Shown here piece after piece: positions 22,931 to 35,423 of a DNA stretch of 64,000 bases. Below the pieces are notes generated by a model that made no database searches, had not been told where the DNA came from, and saw only the letters and a program-made list of their open reading frames with translations. The DNA is from Macrolepiota albuminosa (lineage: Eukaryota; Basidiomycota; Agaricomycetes; Agaricales; Agaricaceae). The stretch's first letter is position 1. Each line of letters opens with the position of its first letter. Made by a program: the position numbers and the translations under genes. Location of the stretch: positions 577,723 through 641,722 of the forward strand of contig JAMWFC010000125.1 in the NCBI GenBank assembly GCA_027475525.1. Direction: 5' to 3'.

Positions 22931-24029
22931 ATGTACCATCGCCACCACGCCTGGCAGCACCACCACCTCTATCCCTCCGACTCCTGGCCCGACTACCCCG
23001 ATCCCCAAAACAACCCGCCCCCGCCCCCGTCCACCACCCCCTATACACACGACCTCCTTGCCCCCCGCCTCGCCCTCGCAGGCTCCCTCGACCCTGCCAC
23101 TGGCATCTTCTACAGGTCTCCTGAGCACCCCCGGCTGCGCACAGCCCAGGCATGCGAGAAGTGCCGCACCCGCAAGGCCAAGTGCAGCGGCGAGCACCCG
23201 ACGTGCAAGCGCTGTTCGACGCGGGGACTCGTGTGCGAGTATGCCAAGGAGGGCCGCGTGCGTGGGCCCAACAAGCCCAAGGCGAAGCACTCTGAGAGCT
23301 CAAAAAAGACAGGCGAGACATCTACGGCTGGGGCGGGCAACAACGCCGAGATGGCCGACATGCTGCTCGCGCCACGAGAGCTGCAGCAGCGCCGGGCCGT
23401 GCGGCCGCGTCCCCAGCAGCTGCGCCTGGACCAGCCAGGGACACAGCCGCACACGCCACACTCGCCCGCCCCGTTTGCCCCGCTCTACGCCCCAGACCAA
23501 ACAGAGCCCAGCCCCTCGGGCCGCCGCAGCTGCAGCCTCAGCGAGAGCGGCGGCAGCGTGTACGTCCCTCTCCTCTTTCTTGCCCTCATGCTCACCGTCC
23601 CCCAGTCCCTCCTCTGCCGTCTCCTCCACTTTTGATCTCTCCCCCTCCCAGTCCGCAGCCCCCCGCTATCCCCCCGGCACACACATCCACCAGCTCACAC
23701 ACGAGCAGCAGCACCGTCTGCTGTCGTCCACCACCGCCGTCCAGCGCCACCTCGACCTCGATCTCCCCACAGCCCACTATGAGCCTCATCACAGCCACCA
23801 TGCTCCCCAGGAGTTTGACCACTACCACGCCATCAAGCATGATCACGACGCGCGCTTCGTCGTAGAGCCGTCGTTCCCCGTTCTTCACCCTCAACAGCAG
23901 CAGCAGCAGCAGTACATACCCGAGCTAGAGTACTCTGCCTGGACAGGCTTCGATGCCCAGGGGCGCGCGTATCCAGCCGCGCATCACACCCACGGGTACA
24001 TCCACCAGCCCGAACAATTTCGCTCGTGA
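22931..24029 (+). CDS. Zn2Cys6 fungal-type transcription factor
   Basis: Two exons, 22931-23559 and 23606-24029, joined over a 46-nt intron (GTACGT...CCCAG, phase 2), give a 350-aa protein. Residues 75-102 hold the binuclear zinc cluster with Cys at 75, 78, 85, 92, 95 and 102 (spacing 2-6-6-2-6), followed by a basic linker (KEGRVRGPNKPK). This class binds CGG-type DNA sites in the nucleus. The N-terminal 70 residues are His/Pro-rich, and the C-terminal half is Ser/Pro/His-rich with a seven-Gln run. No middle homology domain is evident, so the protein is short for the class. The start chosen is the first ATG after an unlikely 34-codon upstream extension (22829). The 3' reading frame is supported by its clean run to TGA. 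It is the only gene in the host island I can support, and its target is unknown. Confidence 0.8.
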
Positions 24030-27000
24030 CTGCCCTCTCCTTTTCTTTCTTTCTTTCTTTCTTTATTTCTTGGCGGGACCTTGATCATCCTTGGACCCCT
24101 TATACATCCACTGGCACTGGCACTCACATCGGTACATTTCCGGCTTCTCATCGCTCGCTTATCATATTCATTATTCATTCATCCCCCCGTACTTACCTTG
24201 TCCTCCTTTCTCGTCGTACAGTACCCATACAAAACCGTACACAGACTCTCTCTCTCTCTCTCGGCGCGCGCGTACACGTATCCGCATCCGCATCCGTATA
24301 TATGTAACATAAGACACTTATTTTCACATGGACAGGTCCTCCCCCCTTTCCATCCCTTCTCTTCTCCTGTCCACATAGTATGCAATTAGAAAAATGGCTT
24401 TCTCTCTTTTATTTTTCCCCCTCTTCCATTCTTTCTTTCTTTCTTATTCGTATCGTTAGTGCCGCACTTCAGAAGTACCTCCTAAAAGCGGTTTTTTTCA
24501 TTTTTCTTCCCCCTCTTCTTTCAAGTGCAAGAGTGATATTGAACACCCATTTATACTCCGACATATTATAAACAGGCACTTATGCACATATTCATTCACG
24601 AGGTGCACGCGAGGACGCGTGATGGAGGATGGAGTGGGTCCAAAGCCCTGAGAGGCAAGTGGAAGTTGCAAGGAACAAGGAACCATAAACAAAAGCAGGG
24701 GCAAGGGGGCAAGGGGGCAGGGGGGCTAGCGCAGGGGGAGGCGGAGAAATCGTGAAGCAACGCACCCTCGCCTCGCATGAAGCGCGAAAAACAGGGCAGG
24801 AGAATTTTCGATTGGAAATTACAGGTATATTGAAAAGAACTTGAAATTAGATTAGAAATACCCACCCTCACCGCACCCGTGCCCGTGCCCGTGCAGTGCG
24901 GTTTTGGGTTTGTTCTTTGTTTTTTTTTTGTTGTTTTGTTTTGTTTTGTTCGATTGGCTCTGAGGTGAAGTGGGTGAGGTGGGAGGAGGGAAAGGGAGGG
25001 AAAGGGAGGGGAGGGAAAATGGATGATTAATGGCTTTTTTTTCGTTTGTTTGTTTGATAACGTGCCTGAGGAGTGTATGGAATGGATCCTCCATGAAATT
25101 ACGAGGGATTACGAGAATCGCCAAGGCACCCCCCCCTCCGCCCGGCGGGCCTTACTCGTAAAAGCGTAAATAAACCTTCAAAGCCACGAACGTTCATACA
25201 TTTTTTCTTTTTTCTTTTCTTTTTCATCGTCAAAACCAAAAAAAAAAAAAAGCAAAGGCGAGAGCTCAACTACCAATCCCAAAAACACGCGTTTCATCAG
25301 ATCAGATTACCCCCACCGCACCGCACCGCACCAGCACCCTCCATTCCATTCCATTCCAAGAGAAGCAAGGTACCCACCCCACCCACGCATGACGCCATTT
25401 GTACGTGTACGTGTACACGTCCACGTCCACGTCCACATCCACATCCATGTCCATAATGATCATAATGATGTCCATGCACACATCACATTACACGCATGTA
25501 TAAACACATAAAAACCCAAATAAATCAACAAATAAACACCCTCCCAGGGGAGGGTTGGGGGCGTGGCGTGGCGTGTCGCCGTGCTTATTTTATTCTAATC
25601 TAGATCGAATGAAAAAAAAAGGCTAGATAGGATAGCTTTGTCCGTTTTTGATTTGAGAAGTATTATTGGAGGCGAGGAGCGAGGCGGCGAGGTGGTGGAT
25701 TGATGGAGGGTGTGTTTTTTTTGTGTTTTTGGGCGGTGTTTGGGCGTACGTGTGCGTGTGCGTGTGCAGGCGGTGTGGTTCGTCTGCGTGCGGACGGACG
25801 CCGCACGTAGACGGGCAGGCAAACACGATGACGGTGATTTCGGTTATTTCGGTGTACGCGGTGTACTCGGCGCATCCAATGAATTCAGCATGGTGCGTCG
25901 TGTATTGCATGCACCACACGAGTCCGCTCCACCTCCTTGAGGCGCAATTACGGGGATTGTTGTAAAGTCGATCTTCGATCCTTGGATCATAACCCCCACC
26001 CCAACGTCCAACAATCACCGAGGGAGCGAAAAAAATTCACAAAACCGAAAGGAAACCCCGAAAAAGAGCGAAAACAAAGGAGATTGTGGAGTTGGTGAGT
26101 TTAAAGGCATGTGTGGCATGTATGTATACCATGAGGCCTAAAAGCCTAAACTCTCGATTTCGATCGTGATGGGATTTTTTTGGCGACGTCATCGTTTGGG
26201 TATACATTCGCTTTCTGTGGGTTGGAAAAAAGAAGAGAGAGAGAGAATCTAGGGTTTGTAGGATTGTATCTGATCAAAAGAGAAAAGGGGCGGGAGAGAA
26301 TGAGAGACAAAAACCAAGAAATGAACAAAGGGCGACGTGTTCCGCCATCATGCATGACGTATCTCACTCCCACTCCAGTGGCACCAACACAACCACGAAT
26401 CCACCGCCGGCTAACCCCATGAGGAGTGCCAAGCGCACGAAAAAGCCCACAAAAAGGGCCTCAGAGGATGAAAAAGGGAGGACCAACGAACAAGAAAAAG
26501 AAGAAAGGAAACGGCACCACCAATAGCCAAGAAAGGGGGGAGAGGAGGGAGACGCGCGTACGGTGGCGCTGAGAATCTCGTTTAGCCTTCTGCGAAAGAA
26601 AAAGACGAGGTGTTTGGGGGACGGGAGAGGGAACCTTGTGACTTACCCATTGATCGCGATGGGGAAAAGGTCGCCCTGACTAGCGATCGAGTCGGGCATT
26701 CTATGTGCGTTTGTTTTTCTTCGTTTTCGTCCGCGATGATATTCGATATTCTCCTGCGGTTATCATCGATTCAGTCTCCACTCTCCCCATACCCGCCGAC
26801 GCTAACTAAGGTGTTTGTTTTGCTCGCCGGAATTAACTAGAACCACAAGAGTAGTTCTAGCGCCTTGTTGCGATTTCTTTTTTCGTTTGTGTGACAATGA
26901 CAGTCTGGACAGGTGTCAACCAGTTAGTCGATTAGTTAGCCACTAGTGCCCTACTCACCAGGTCAGGTGGCCGATTCTCGATCCCCCAAGTATCAGCGTT

Positions 27001-27190
27001 TGGGTTTTTTTGGCTATCGCGGCGTTTTTGGTTCGCATCCGGGGGGAGTGGAGGGGTGTATTTGGGGTTATTCGCGCAAGATGGGTAAATTCTTTTCTGT
27101 TTTCTTCCAGAGGTCACTTTGCGATATGAAAGAAACGTAGTGAGCTCGACAATGGCGGTTTCATTTAGAGATTGGTCGAAACGCACATCT
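24030..27190. other. Intergenic region, simple repeats, no gene supported
   Basis: Directly 3' of the Zn2Cys6 gene there are CTTT runs, a (CT)n run at about 24245-24262, CGCATC/CGTATA repeats, (CCACGT)-type repeats at about 25390-25440 and homopurine tracts at 24975-25020. ORFs are short, repeat-driven and present on both strands. AATAAA occurs around 25519 but cannot be tied to a transcript. Confidence 0.4.
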
Positions 27191-30100
27191 TAACTCCGGA
27201 TGTATAAATCTCCTTGAACTTTGAACCACAGAGGTGCAGATTGCGACGAGGAGAGGCATGTGCAAATGTCGAATGGAACGGCGCTAATGCAAATCTAGCG
27301 GGCGGATCCTATCAGATCGACCTCGCGCTTCTGTGATAGCAGGCGCGGGACTTACTCACGATTTAGATCACTGACCGAGTTAGTGCAGTATACTTTCGAG
27401 TCGGGCCCGATGGTGCCGTTCGTTTACACCCCCTTGATGAGTTAACGAACAAAGTCTGGAGAGAGGCCATTTCTCGTCTGAGTCGAAAAATAACAACTTT
27501 CACATAGGAATGAATAGTCGGGCCCACCGCGATGCGGAGCAGCTCACATCCTGAACGGCAATTGTCATGACAGCATGATGATTAAGAGACAGATGGGGAC
27601 ACGTTTGACTCAGAGAGGATTGTGATATTCGTCGAGAAGCCAAGCCCACTGATTGGAACGAAGAAGCTGGGGTTGAAACGTTAAAGCTTTGGAGGGACCT
27701 CGTGAGCTTGATGCACATCCTGCGACGGGCTCCAAATCTTGAAGCTTGAAGGATGAAGCTGAAATTTAAAGCTCGACCCGCGGACACAATGAAATCGATG
27801 CGACCCCCCACCGACGTTGGGCTCTTGACACCCTGGGAAAAGAGACTTTTCGCATCCTTGCGATCGAAAAAGCATAGATTAGCAACAGTGGTCGATACTT
27901 AAGATTCTGGCATCCTTTATCTCGCCGCTTTGGAATACCGTTTGGTCTTGCCTGAGTTGGTAAATTTTCTGTTTCTATTTATTTATATATTTCTCACAGC
28001 GCGATAACGATCTCGTCCTTCGGACCTCTCAGTTGCTCAGCTTCAAAAATCCCCGATACACTCAATGTCTGGACTTCTTAAATCGGCCCAAATACTATCA
28101 AAGACAGCATGAGGGTGGTAGGAAGGGTCATGCGTTGATACCACTAGTCAAGTCTGTTCGTACGGTCTCTTCCCAAAAAGCACTGGCTCAGAGTCTGGAT
28201 ATCCACCTTGGGAACTGATGCCCGCGATGTTACTGGGGCGTCGCGACAACCAAGGGAAATGTACTCCCATCTCAACTTTCATTTCCACAGATGTAGCGTT
28301 GCTGAAACAGCCTTTCTGAAGAACAAACGTGTCTCTTGCTTTTAACTTTTTCCATATTTGCCTTTTTTTACTTGATGGGTCTTTCGCAGTAGAAGTATAC
28401 ACAAAAAATCGGCTTTTACCAGAGGGTTACAGTGAATCAGGCTGACCTTAACAAAAGCAACTTGTAACCCACTTTCAGACCATGTCATACCCTTCCCTGA
28501 TGCGCTTTGCCACGTCTCGTAACACATGCGACCAGAAAGTCAACCTTAAACTATAACCTTGTTCCTTTATGCATCCACTAACGTCACACTCGGTGACTCA
28601 ACCTATTTCTGGCTCTGCTCCGGTCTGGGCATCTCGTCTTCTTCCATTTCATCATGGCCTCGATTCCTTCGTTCCCCAGATACTTTAAGCACGTGTGCAA
28701 GTGAGCATCTCGTGTACGTGTTAGCAACTATATCACACAAAAGAAACTTCAATCTCTACGTTCTGAATTGCTGCAATCGAACCCTTTATGCTTAGATCTC
28801 TCGCCACCAGCGACGATGGGACAAATCCGAAATGCCCAATACCCAGTGTGGATCTGGAATCTTGAATGCAGTATGCATTCTGCATGTCTCCCCCAGTTCA
28901 TCAAGAAATTGAACCTTTTATGATGCCAATATGTACTTGTAAAATTTGGCAGACCTGTACGGAGTAAAGGAATCCGAAAGAACCGACCTAAATCCGTCTC
29001 TCCATCATCATTTTCTGGATTGGTTGGGAATTGAGAATGAATTTGAAAGGCAATGAATGTGTCACCTTGTCTCATTTCTGAGATAACGTCAGTGAGAATG
29101 CAGAAAGAACAGATAAGAAGGTTCTGTACAGGTAACGGACCTCTCCGCATCGTGTAACTTCGTTGTCATACTGATAACGGCCCAGATGTCGTGAACCTAT
29201 GTGTGTTCTGGCCAATCATTGCCAAGGCTTCCATTCTTCGAGTCTCTCTGATGGTCAAGGTGATATCGAGGAATCTGAATAGCTGCATGGGTCTACCCGC
29301 GAAAGAATTGATCCACAACATTTCTGTACTGCACTGTCTTCGATCTAGTTGTCTAGACTCAACTCCCAATGTGGATTAGCGCATCTGGGCAGGACATGCA
29401 AGATGGGAAATTAGATCTACACCCGCAAATCGTGTATCTCTGTGGCATATCCACGTCCAAGTTGCCGGCGGCGAAGCTGTACGTATTACCTTCCATGCCC
29501 ACGTTCCCTGGAACAGATGACTATTGTCAAGCCCAAATAAAGTTCTATGTGTCTTCTATCTTATTGGCCGCGATGCGTACTCATGAGACCAAGCAGGCTG
29601 ACCGGGTCGGTGACTTGATAGCGTAAACACATTTATTACCGGTGGAAAGCGCGAAGGACGGAGAGCAAAGCTAAAGTCATCGTAAGTGATGTAAGGCGTT
29701 GCAATGGAACTAGAGAAGACCCCCGTCGCTCAAGTCTCACGCGATCTATTCTGAACGTGGCTAGGTTCAAAATACGATTGCCACGGTCACAGTCCTATTT
29801 TGCATTAGTGCATTTACAAATCTGGATGATCGGGGCGAGTGGCCAAAGCTTCAATAGAGCTTTGAGAATCTGAGTAATAGCTCTTGAAGTTTTCTGTCGG
29901 TGTTTATGGGTTCCAGAGAACGGAGATTCCCGCCTCCGTTTGATTGATTTATATTCTCTGCGGAAAAACATCCCTAGCACACACGTGTTCGCATTCTTCT
30001 CTAGGTAGACATGTAGGACACGCGCCTCTGTAGATGAGAGAGAGGCAAGTTGAGAGAGAAATACTTCGGCAGCGAAAATCAGGATCCTAACGAAATGAAG

Positions 30101-30610
30101 CGGCGAAAAAGCGCAGATAATGCGGTATGGGATGCGCCACATGGTTCTTAGGCCTACTATAGACCGTATCGAACTTCGATCTCAGTGCGCGCTTCGCGGA
30201 CCTGTTGAGGCTGACTCCAACGTACATCTGTGCCTCACCAGCCAGAAGTTGGAACTTGAAAGATTGGGCCGCGGAGGATCTGGAATCTCAATCTCATCAG
30301 GACGAATCGGCCCGAATGACTAAATCTTAAATTGCCAGAGAGCCTTCAAAGCTTCAGATATAGTCATAATAGGATGTCATGGAAACTAGAAGTTTACAGA
30401 ATAATTGACATTTCTCACCAGAAAGTCGCGATTGTTATCGCATTGGTTTAAAGAGTAGCATCTACCATGGGATGGATTTTAAATGCGTAGATTCCGGCAT
30501 AGTTGTTTGGACAACCAACATTGTACATAGACGTCTCTCTGACACAAGAAAAAGGCACTGCACTGACGGTATAGTGGCTACAGCGATGTGTAGTAAGCAT
30601 GTACTTCGAA
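27191..30610. other. Host-like sequence without recognisable gene
   Basis: Balanced composition with normal CpG. Several 60-133-codon ORFs (27500-27811 minus, 28749-29150 minus, 29369-29626 plus, 29795-30142 minus) show no recognisable domain, no convincing splice pattern and no consistent codon bias. Could hold a decayed or multi-exon gene that I cannot resolve by eye. Confidence 0.35.
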
Positions 30611-30617
30611 CCTATCT

Positions 30618-32300
30618 TCATTGATTATCTTGATTCATTGCAGTGCGGGATGTATTGTTGAGCAGAGTCGATTTCGGAGGAGCAGAGTTACAATAGGGAA
30701 TAGAACTGCGAACAGGGGTGATATCCTCAGTGATTGGTAAAACACTATGATAATATTTTGTATCTACCTGTGAACAGAGGTGATACTGGTAATATAAAAG
30801 TGGGTCCGTATCCTTAACATGTATTTGATTCGAGTTTATGCCTGGATTGGAGTACGTCAATGAATATACTGTACAGATGACTTTGTATGAGTTATGCATT
30901 GCCCACCATAGAAAGTTTCTGGTTGGGTGAGTTAGGTCTTTATATCTTAGGGACATCCAAATTTGTTTATCTGTTGGAAAGTCACTCAATCTCTCTTTTG
31001 CTGCCCATCTTGTCATATTCATATGTATTGCTGTGCCTTTCTGCTGTGCTTTGAGTGTTCTCTTTATTATACCTTTATATGCTGTGGCTTGCGTTAACTT
31101 CTCTGATCGTGCACCTGAGAAGCTGTATTCTCATGGTTTATTTTGTCTGGGTTACGTGCGCCTTCATTTGCAAGTCTATCTGCCTCTTCATTTCCCTTGA
31201 TTCCAGCATGACCTTTGACTTTTTCTAGCATGGTGATTCTATTTCCCTTTTGGAGTGTGTAATCCCGGATACTATGTAGATACAATCAGAGAGAAAAAGC
31301 CTCAGTGTCGTGTTAATTGGTGAGAGACAACTAAGTTTATTGCACCTATGTAGATACAATCAGAGAGAAAACTGTGTAATAATACGGTTTATGAGCATAG
31401 TTGAATGACTTACAGCCTCAGTGTCATGTTAATTGGTGAGAGACAACTGAGGCTGTAAAACATGGCCAAATGAGCGAAGTAGCAAATGATCACGTGATTG
31501 ACCGGATGCGGAGACCTAATAAGGACTAGTCAAATCCAACAGAGTGTTGCTACTATCAGTTTTAGGACTTCTTTGTTTGCTATACTTATCCAGCCTTTGT
31601 CCTCTCTTCTCTCCAAGTGCTTAGTTAAGTTATTTATTGTAATTTGTTTTGGTGCAGTTTAGTATGGCTACTGACTCTCTTGTGTTATTTGTTTGTAGCA
31701 TCCATTCTGGTAGTCAGATTGCTTGATTTTATGGGGCATTGGGGCTGAACCATACTCCAGCTCCCATTGCTGGTTTTTCTTCACTGTTTTTTATGCATGA
31801 GCCATTGGTGTATATTGTTATTATATCTGGTGGGAGTTGTGGGATCTTTGTGTACATTATTTGCTCTGTAGTTCTTTGTTTCAGCTCTGCAAAGGCTCTG
31901 AATCCTTCTTTAAGAGATCCTCTTGTAATAAAGTCTGGTTCAAAGATTGTTCTGTTCTCATCTTGTGTAAGTTCTTTCTCCTCTTCTGTGATCTTTCTGT
32001 TTATCTCAGGGGCATTCAGATTCCATTTTTCTCCTAATTTTGTTACATAGTCCTGAGCTATTTTGCTACATTTAGGTGAGTTTCTACAGCCCTTTCTCCT
32101 CATGTCCTTGCATATTGGGCACAAAGAGTTTCTTCTGGCTTTTTGGGTGCTTGGTGCCTCAATATTTAGAGTTCTGCCCAGGTCTGTGTTTTCCTCATAC
32201 ATATCATGGAGGTCATGTTTATTTGGATATACTTCTCCTGAGCTAGGCCAATGTGGAACCAGATTGGCATCTGGCCTTTAAGGTCATTAGCTAGAATAAA
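30618..32300 (-). pseudogene. LINE Cys-rich segment, RNase H and C-terminus, copy 2
   Basis: The 157-codon stretch at 31729-32202 includes CPICKDMRRKGCRNSPKC and then the RNase H start ITIYTNGSCIKNSEEKPAMG (catalytic Asp-x-Gly-Ser read as TNGS). It continues with LTKHLE and the MLEKVKGHAGIKGNEEADRL motif at 31094-31285, interrupted by an insert at about 31270-31545. The C-terminal piece (30618-31022) includes NFLWWAMHNSYK. This is the typical LINE order after RT. Confidence 0.75.
31270..31545. repeat. Short insert with direct and inverted repeats in LINE RNase H
   Basis: About 275 bp that interrupts the RNase H reading. It contains CTATGTAGATACAATCAGAG twice (about 31273 and 31345), GTGTTAATTGGTGAGAGACAACT or CAT variants twice (about 31308 and 31423), and an inverted pair TTACAGCCTCAGT / ACTGAGGCTGTAA (31411-31457). 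No coding potential. It resembles a MITE or other small non-autonomous element, but no target-site duplication was found. Confidence 0.45.
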
Positions 32301-32639
32301 GGGTTTGAAGGTCACATTATGTCTTTTTGCTACCTGAAGCATTTTCTGTATCTGTGTTGGGAGGCTGTTGTCTGTTGCTCTTGTGTTTACTTTCATTGTT
32401 TGGAGCAGAAGGTTCTTTAGAGCACATTTATCATGTATTTGTGTACCTGCAATTCTCATGTTAATGACCTTATCTGCCAGTACTGCCTATCTTGGGCATT
32501 CCTCATCAAATTTTAGGTATCTTTGGTCCTTTATAATTTCTATTGCTTTGTTCCTTACTTTCAAGTCTAGCACTTTTCTGCTCCCCTCTTCTATAGGCAG
32601 TCACATAGTGTTTATCTCTATTGTCTGTTGCAACTCACT

Positions 32640-33540
32640 ATTCTATATAAATTCACTTATCATCTTTGTCAGTTGGTTTTTTATTTGTTTAGGCATGCTC
32701 TGAACTCTGGTTCTGTATTGGGTGCAGCTGCCTATGACCATATTTATTATTAGTCTCCTGCCTTCTAATGTTGCTTTTCCTTTATTCCATCTCTTTAGAT
32801 CTCTTGTTACCACTTCCATTATTGAGGTCCACATGCTTACATTGTCAACTTTGTTTCCTATAAATGCTCACAGAAGGCAAGTTGCCTCTCTGTCTCCAGC
32901 AATCTTGATTTTCCCAGGTATGACTTGACTTGTATTCATCAATTTTTGTGTGTGTATTGTTTTATTTCTGTGTTCCACTGAGCCAACTAGAACAATTACC
33001 ATTTTTGGTATGTTAACTTGTGCTTCCAATGTGGTGCACCAATCTCTTAGTAATTTCTACAAGTTCTGGAAGTTGTCATCCTTGTCTAAGTATACTATAG
33101 TATCATTGGCAAAAAATTGTGGCAATAACCCTCTCAACTCCCTTTCCTATGTTTATTCCTTTAAAGTTCAAGGATCTCAATATTTGTGCAAGAGATTCTA
33201 TTGCAATGTTGAAGAGGAGGCTAGAAGGTCCTCCTGATGCACTCTCCTTGTTGCTCTATACCCTTCACTTATCTCTCCATTCAGAATGATCTTTATGTAT
33301 GCATTGCTATACAACACCTTTACTATGTTGATAAATTCTTTTGATAACCCAACCTTCTTCATTTTTCTCCAGCAGATGGGGTGGAGGATTCTATTGTAGG
33401 CTTTTTCTTGATCTAAGCATACAATCATTCCATTTTTCTCCATCAGTTTGCACCATTCTATTGCACTTTGAGCTAGTTTAGTCTGGTCCTTGGAAATATT
33501 AGTTAAAATATATGAACTTTGTAGAGGACTCAAAACTATC
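32640..33540 (-). pseudogene. LINE reverse transcriptase, copy 2
   Basis: Contains MIVCLDQEKAYNRILHP, a block where QGDPLS has become HQEDLLAS (about 33235), and the catalytic block FFANDTIVYLD near 33100, where the usual FADD is FAND. The thumb-like segment GRRLIINMVIGSCTQYR is at about 32710-32760. Longest open piece 33198-33578. Loss of a catalytic Asp and several stops make it inactive. Confidence 0.75.
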
Positions 33541-33791
33541 TGTATAAACACAACACTCTTATTGTTATTTACATACAAACTTGGGGTTTATTTTTATTTA
33601 TTCATTTAAGCGATGTGGCAGTGGCTATATCTTCATAGCGGTAATAGAAGTAGAAGCTTGATGCCATCATAATAAAAGGGTAGATAAGAAAAACATTTCG
33701 ACCATTCCTCCTTCTTTGACCATGTCATGCCACTCTACCCCTAACCATTTGCCTATGCCACCCCTGCCTGGTGATAACTCAACTGCTTTAT

Positions 33792-34470
33792 TGTAGCGTA
33801 GTCCGCTATGTGGCATTGGCCACATAGCTTTTACTTACTTTAGTAGTCAATATTATATTATATTTATTATAATATAATATTATCTCTATATAATGTGACG
33901 GTGCCTGGGAAATGATGTGCTTAGTCAGTTTTGACAGTTTCTGACTAAGGCTGACAAAGATTTGCCTTTTTTGTTTGTTTTTTGGTAGATGTGTGTATAA
34001 AATGCTTAGAAATTTCAAATAAAATCACCAAAAAATCAGGAAAAATTCAAAGGCTACTGATACACTGATTTTTAGTTTTTTTGGAGATTTATAAATGCTT
34101 AATAAAATCCGAAATATTCAAGAAAAATTCAATATAGCCTACCATAATGCTTTGAAAGTTGACGAAGTGAGGTTGAGGCTGGGATTGAGTACTGAGGTCT
34201 CTATACATACTTGGAGCCCTAACCAAACAAAGTGAGGTTAGGGTGGAGGCTTAGTTGGGGGGGGTTTGTCGGCAAAGCCCCCAACAAGCTACAAAATTCA
34301 TGCTGAAGATACAAATTGTAGCTCATTATTTACATATTATAAATAGTCTCTACTTGCTGCTTACAAAGCAGCTTATTTTGTATTCATTCTACATAGTCAA
34401 GAGACCCCACTGGTCTGATTCTGTGTAGTGTGAACTATAAGCTCTCACTGAATTCTGTAACTTTGTTACA
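33792..34470 (+). repeat. 5' LTR of chromovirus A copy 2, with an insert
   Basis: Starts TGTAGCGTAGTCCGCTATGTGG and ends CTGTAACTTTGTTACA, the family A LTR in plus orientation. Its 236-bp length is expanded by about 443 bp of unrelated sequence in the AT-rich core (33883-34325). The Gag leader of family A follows directly. Confidence 0.85.
33883..34325 (+). mobile_element. Possible non-autonomous Helitron-like insert
   Basis: Insert within the LTR beginning TCTCTATATAATG after an A and followed by T, as for Helitron 5' ends and A^T targets. Near its end are a GC hairpin (TTGGGGG/CCCCCAA, about 34257-34289) and an imperfect hairpin AGCTACAA...TTGTAGCT close to the 3' boundary. The usual CTRR terminus is not met (CTCA). 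ATTAT on both sides could instead be a 5-bp target duplication. Confidence 0.25.
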
Positions 34471-34559
34471 TTTTTTTGAATCCGCCAGCTAGGATCTGTT
34501 GCCTAGCATCCGACATTAGTCGCTGAGTTTGTTGACAGAACTCTATCAGCTTCTCAAGC

Positions 34560-35423
34560 TTCTTGCACAGCCACACCATGCAAATTTCAAACAGGGGATT
34601 GATGAGTAACTCTATACCTGCAATCTTCACTGACAGTGGGCAGAACACCCACGAGCTATGGAGAGACTCAGCAGACACTCAGGATGCACAAGCGTCCAAT
34701 GTGGATCAATTAAGATCCAAGGCTTGAGATTGAGGTCAGAGCACCGACCTGCCCAGGAATGAAAATGAGGCCCAGAGAGCTGAGAGCTCACAACATGATG
34801 GCCAGCAACAGCCACAGGACAAGATGCCAGGGAGATTGACTCCCCCAATTATGCAGCTGCTAGGAGGACTTTGATGGTTCAGCTAGCTAGCTTCCAAAGG
34901 GCCCCCTAATGAGGTTAGGCAGTTGACAGGCACTCAGAGCACCTCAGGAGACACCAAGTTATCAGTACGGACTGGGGGACCTATGCTCCTGAGCTGGAGT
35001 AGTAGGGCCAGGTGGGCCATGGCAGGCTCAATGCCCACCAGGTTAGCGGAAGCCCACATAGAGGAGGTACTGGAGGAGGATGCGACTCCAGAAGTAGGCA
35101 GCACAGAAAATTGTTTCCCATGCACACCAGCAGTAGAGGAAGTCCAGGAGGTTGCAGATCTCCTGGAGGAGGTGATTGAGTCATTTAGCAATGACAATGC
35201 TGGAGCAGAGGAGCAGTGGTTGAAAACTGCATACACCACGTGCTTGCAGGTGTTCTGGGATCTACACCCAGAGGTGATGAAATACACCACCCAGGCACGA
35301 CTCGAGTGTTTTGCTTCTGTGCATATAGTAGCACTTAGGCGACAAGGGCATGAGGTGCTCACTGTATTCAGTACTAAATATACTGATTTAATGGTGAGAG
35401 TTCTCACTATAGAACTTCAGATG
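34560..35423 (+). pseudogene. Gag N-terminal part, chromovirus A copy 2
   Basis: The open stretch at 34923-35468 matches the family A Gag: the acidic segment VEEVQEVADLLEEVIESFS, then the region LKTAYTTCLQVFWDLHPEVM and VALRRQGHEV. The reading ends inside the LTMELQM segment, where a SINE-like insert begins. Upstream, 34560-34920 matches the leader and N-terminus of copy 3 but has frameshifts. Structural role in the virus-like particle is assumed from position. Confidence 0.75.

Larger units (their letters stand above)
30615..33540 (-). mobile_element. LINE retrotransposon copy 2, 5'-truncated
   Basis: On the minus strand the reading begins inside the RT (about 33530) and continues through RT, a Cys-rich segment, RNase H and the LINE C-terminus to about 30630. 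Loss of ORF1, endonuclease and the first RT blocks is the usual 5' truncation of LINE insertion. It is related to copy 1 at 7.2-14.2 kb but differs in most positions. It borders the host island on its 3' side. Confidence 0.8.

Noticed and set aside
22896..24029. 377-codon ORF in another frame over the Zn2Cys6 gene
   Set aside because: Its first half is Pro/Ser/Thr/Arg-rich shadow translation; only its last 141 codons are real, as exon 2 in this frame.
31411..31457. Inverted repeat as a terminator hairpin
   Set aside because: Eukaryotic sequence inside a LINE; better explained as part of a small mobile element.
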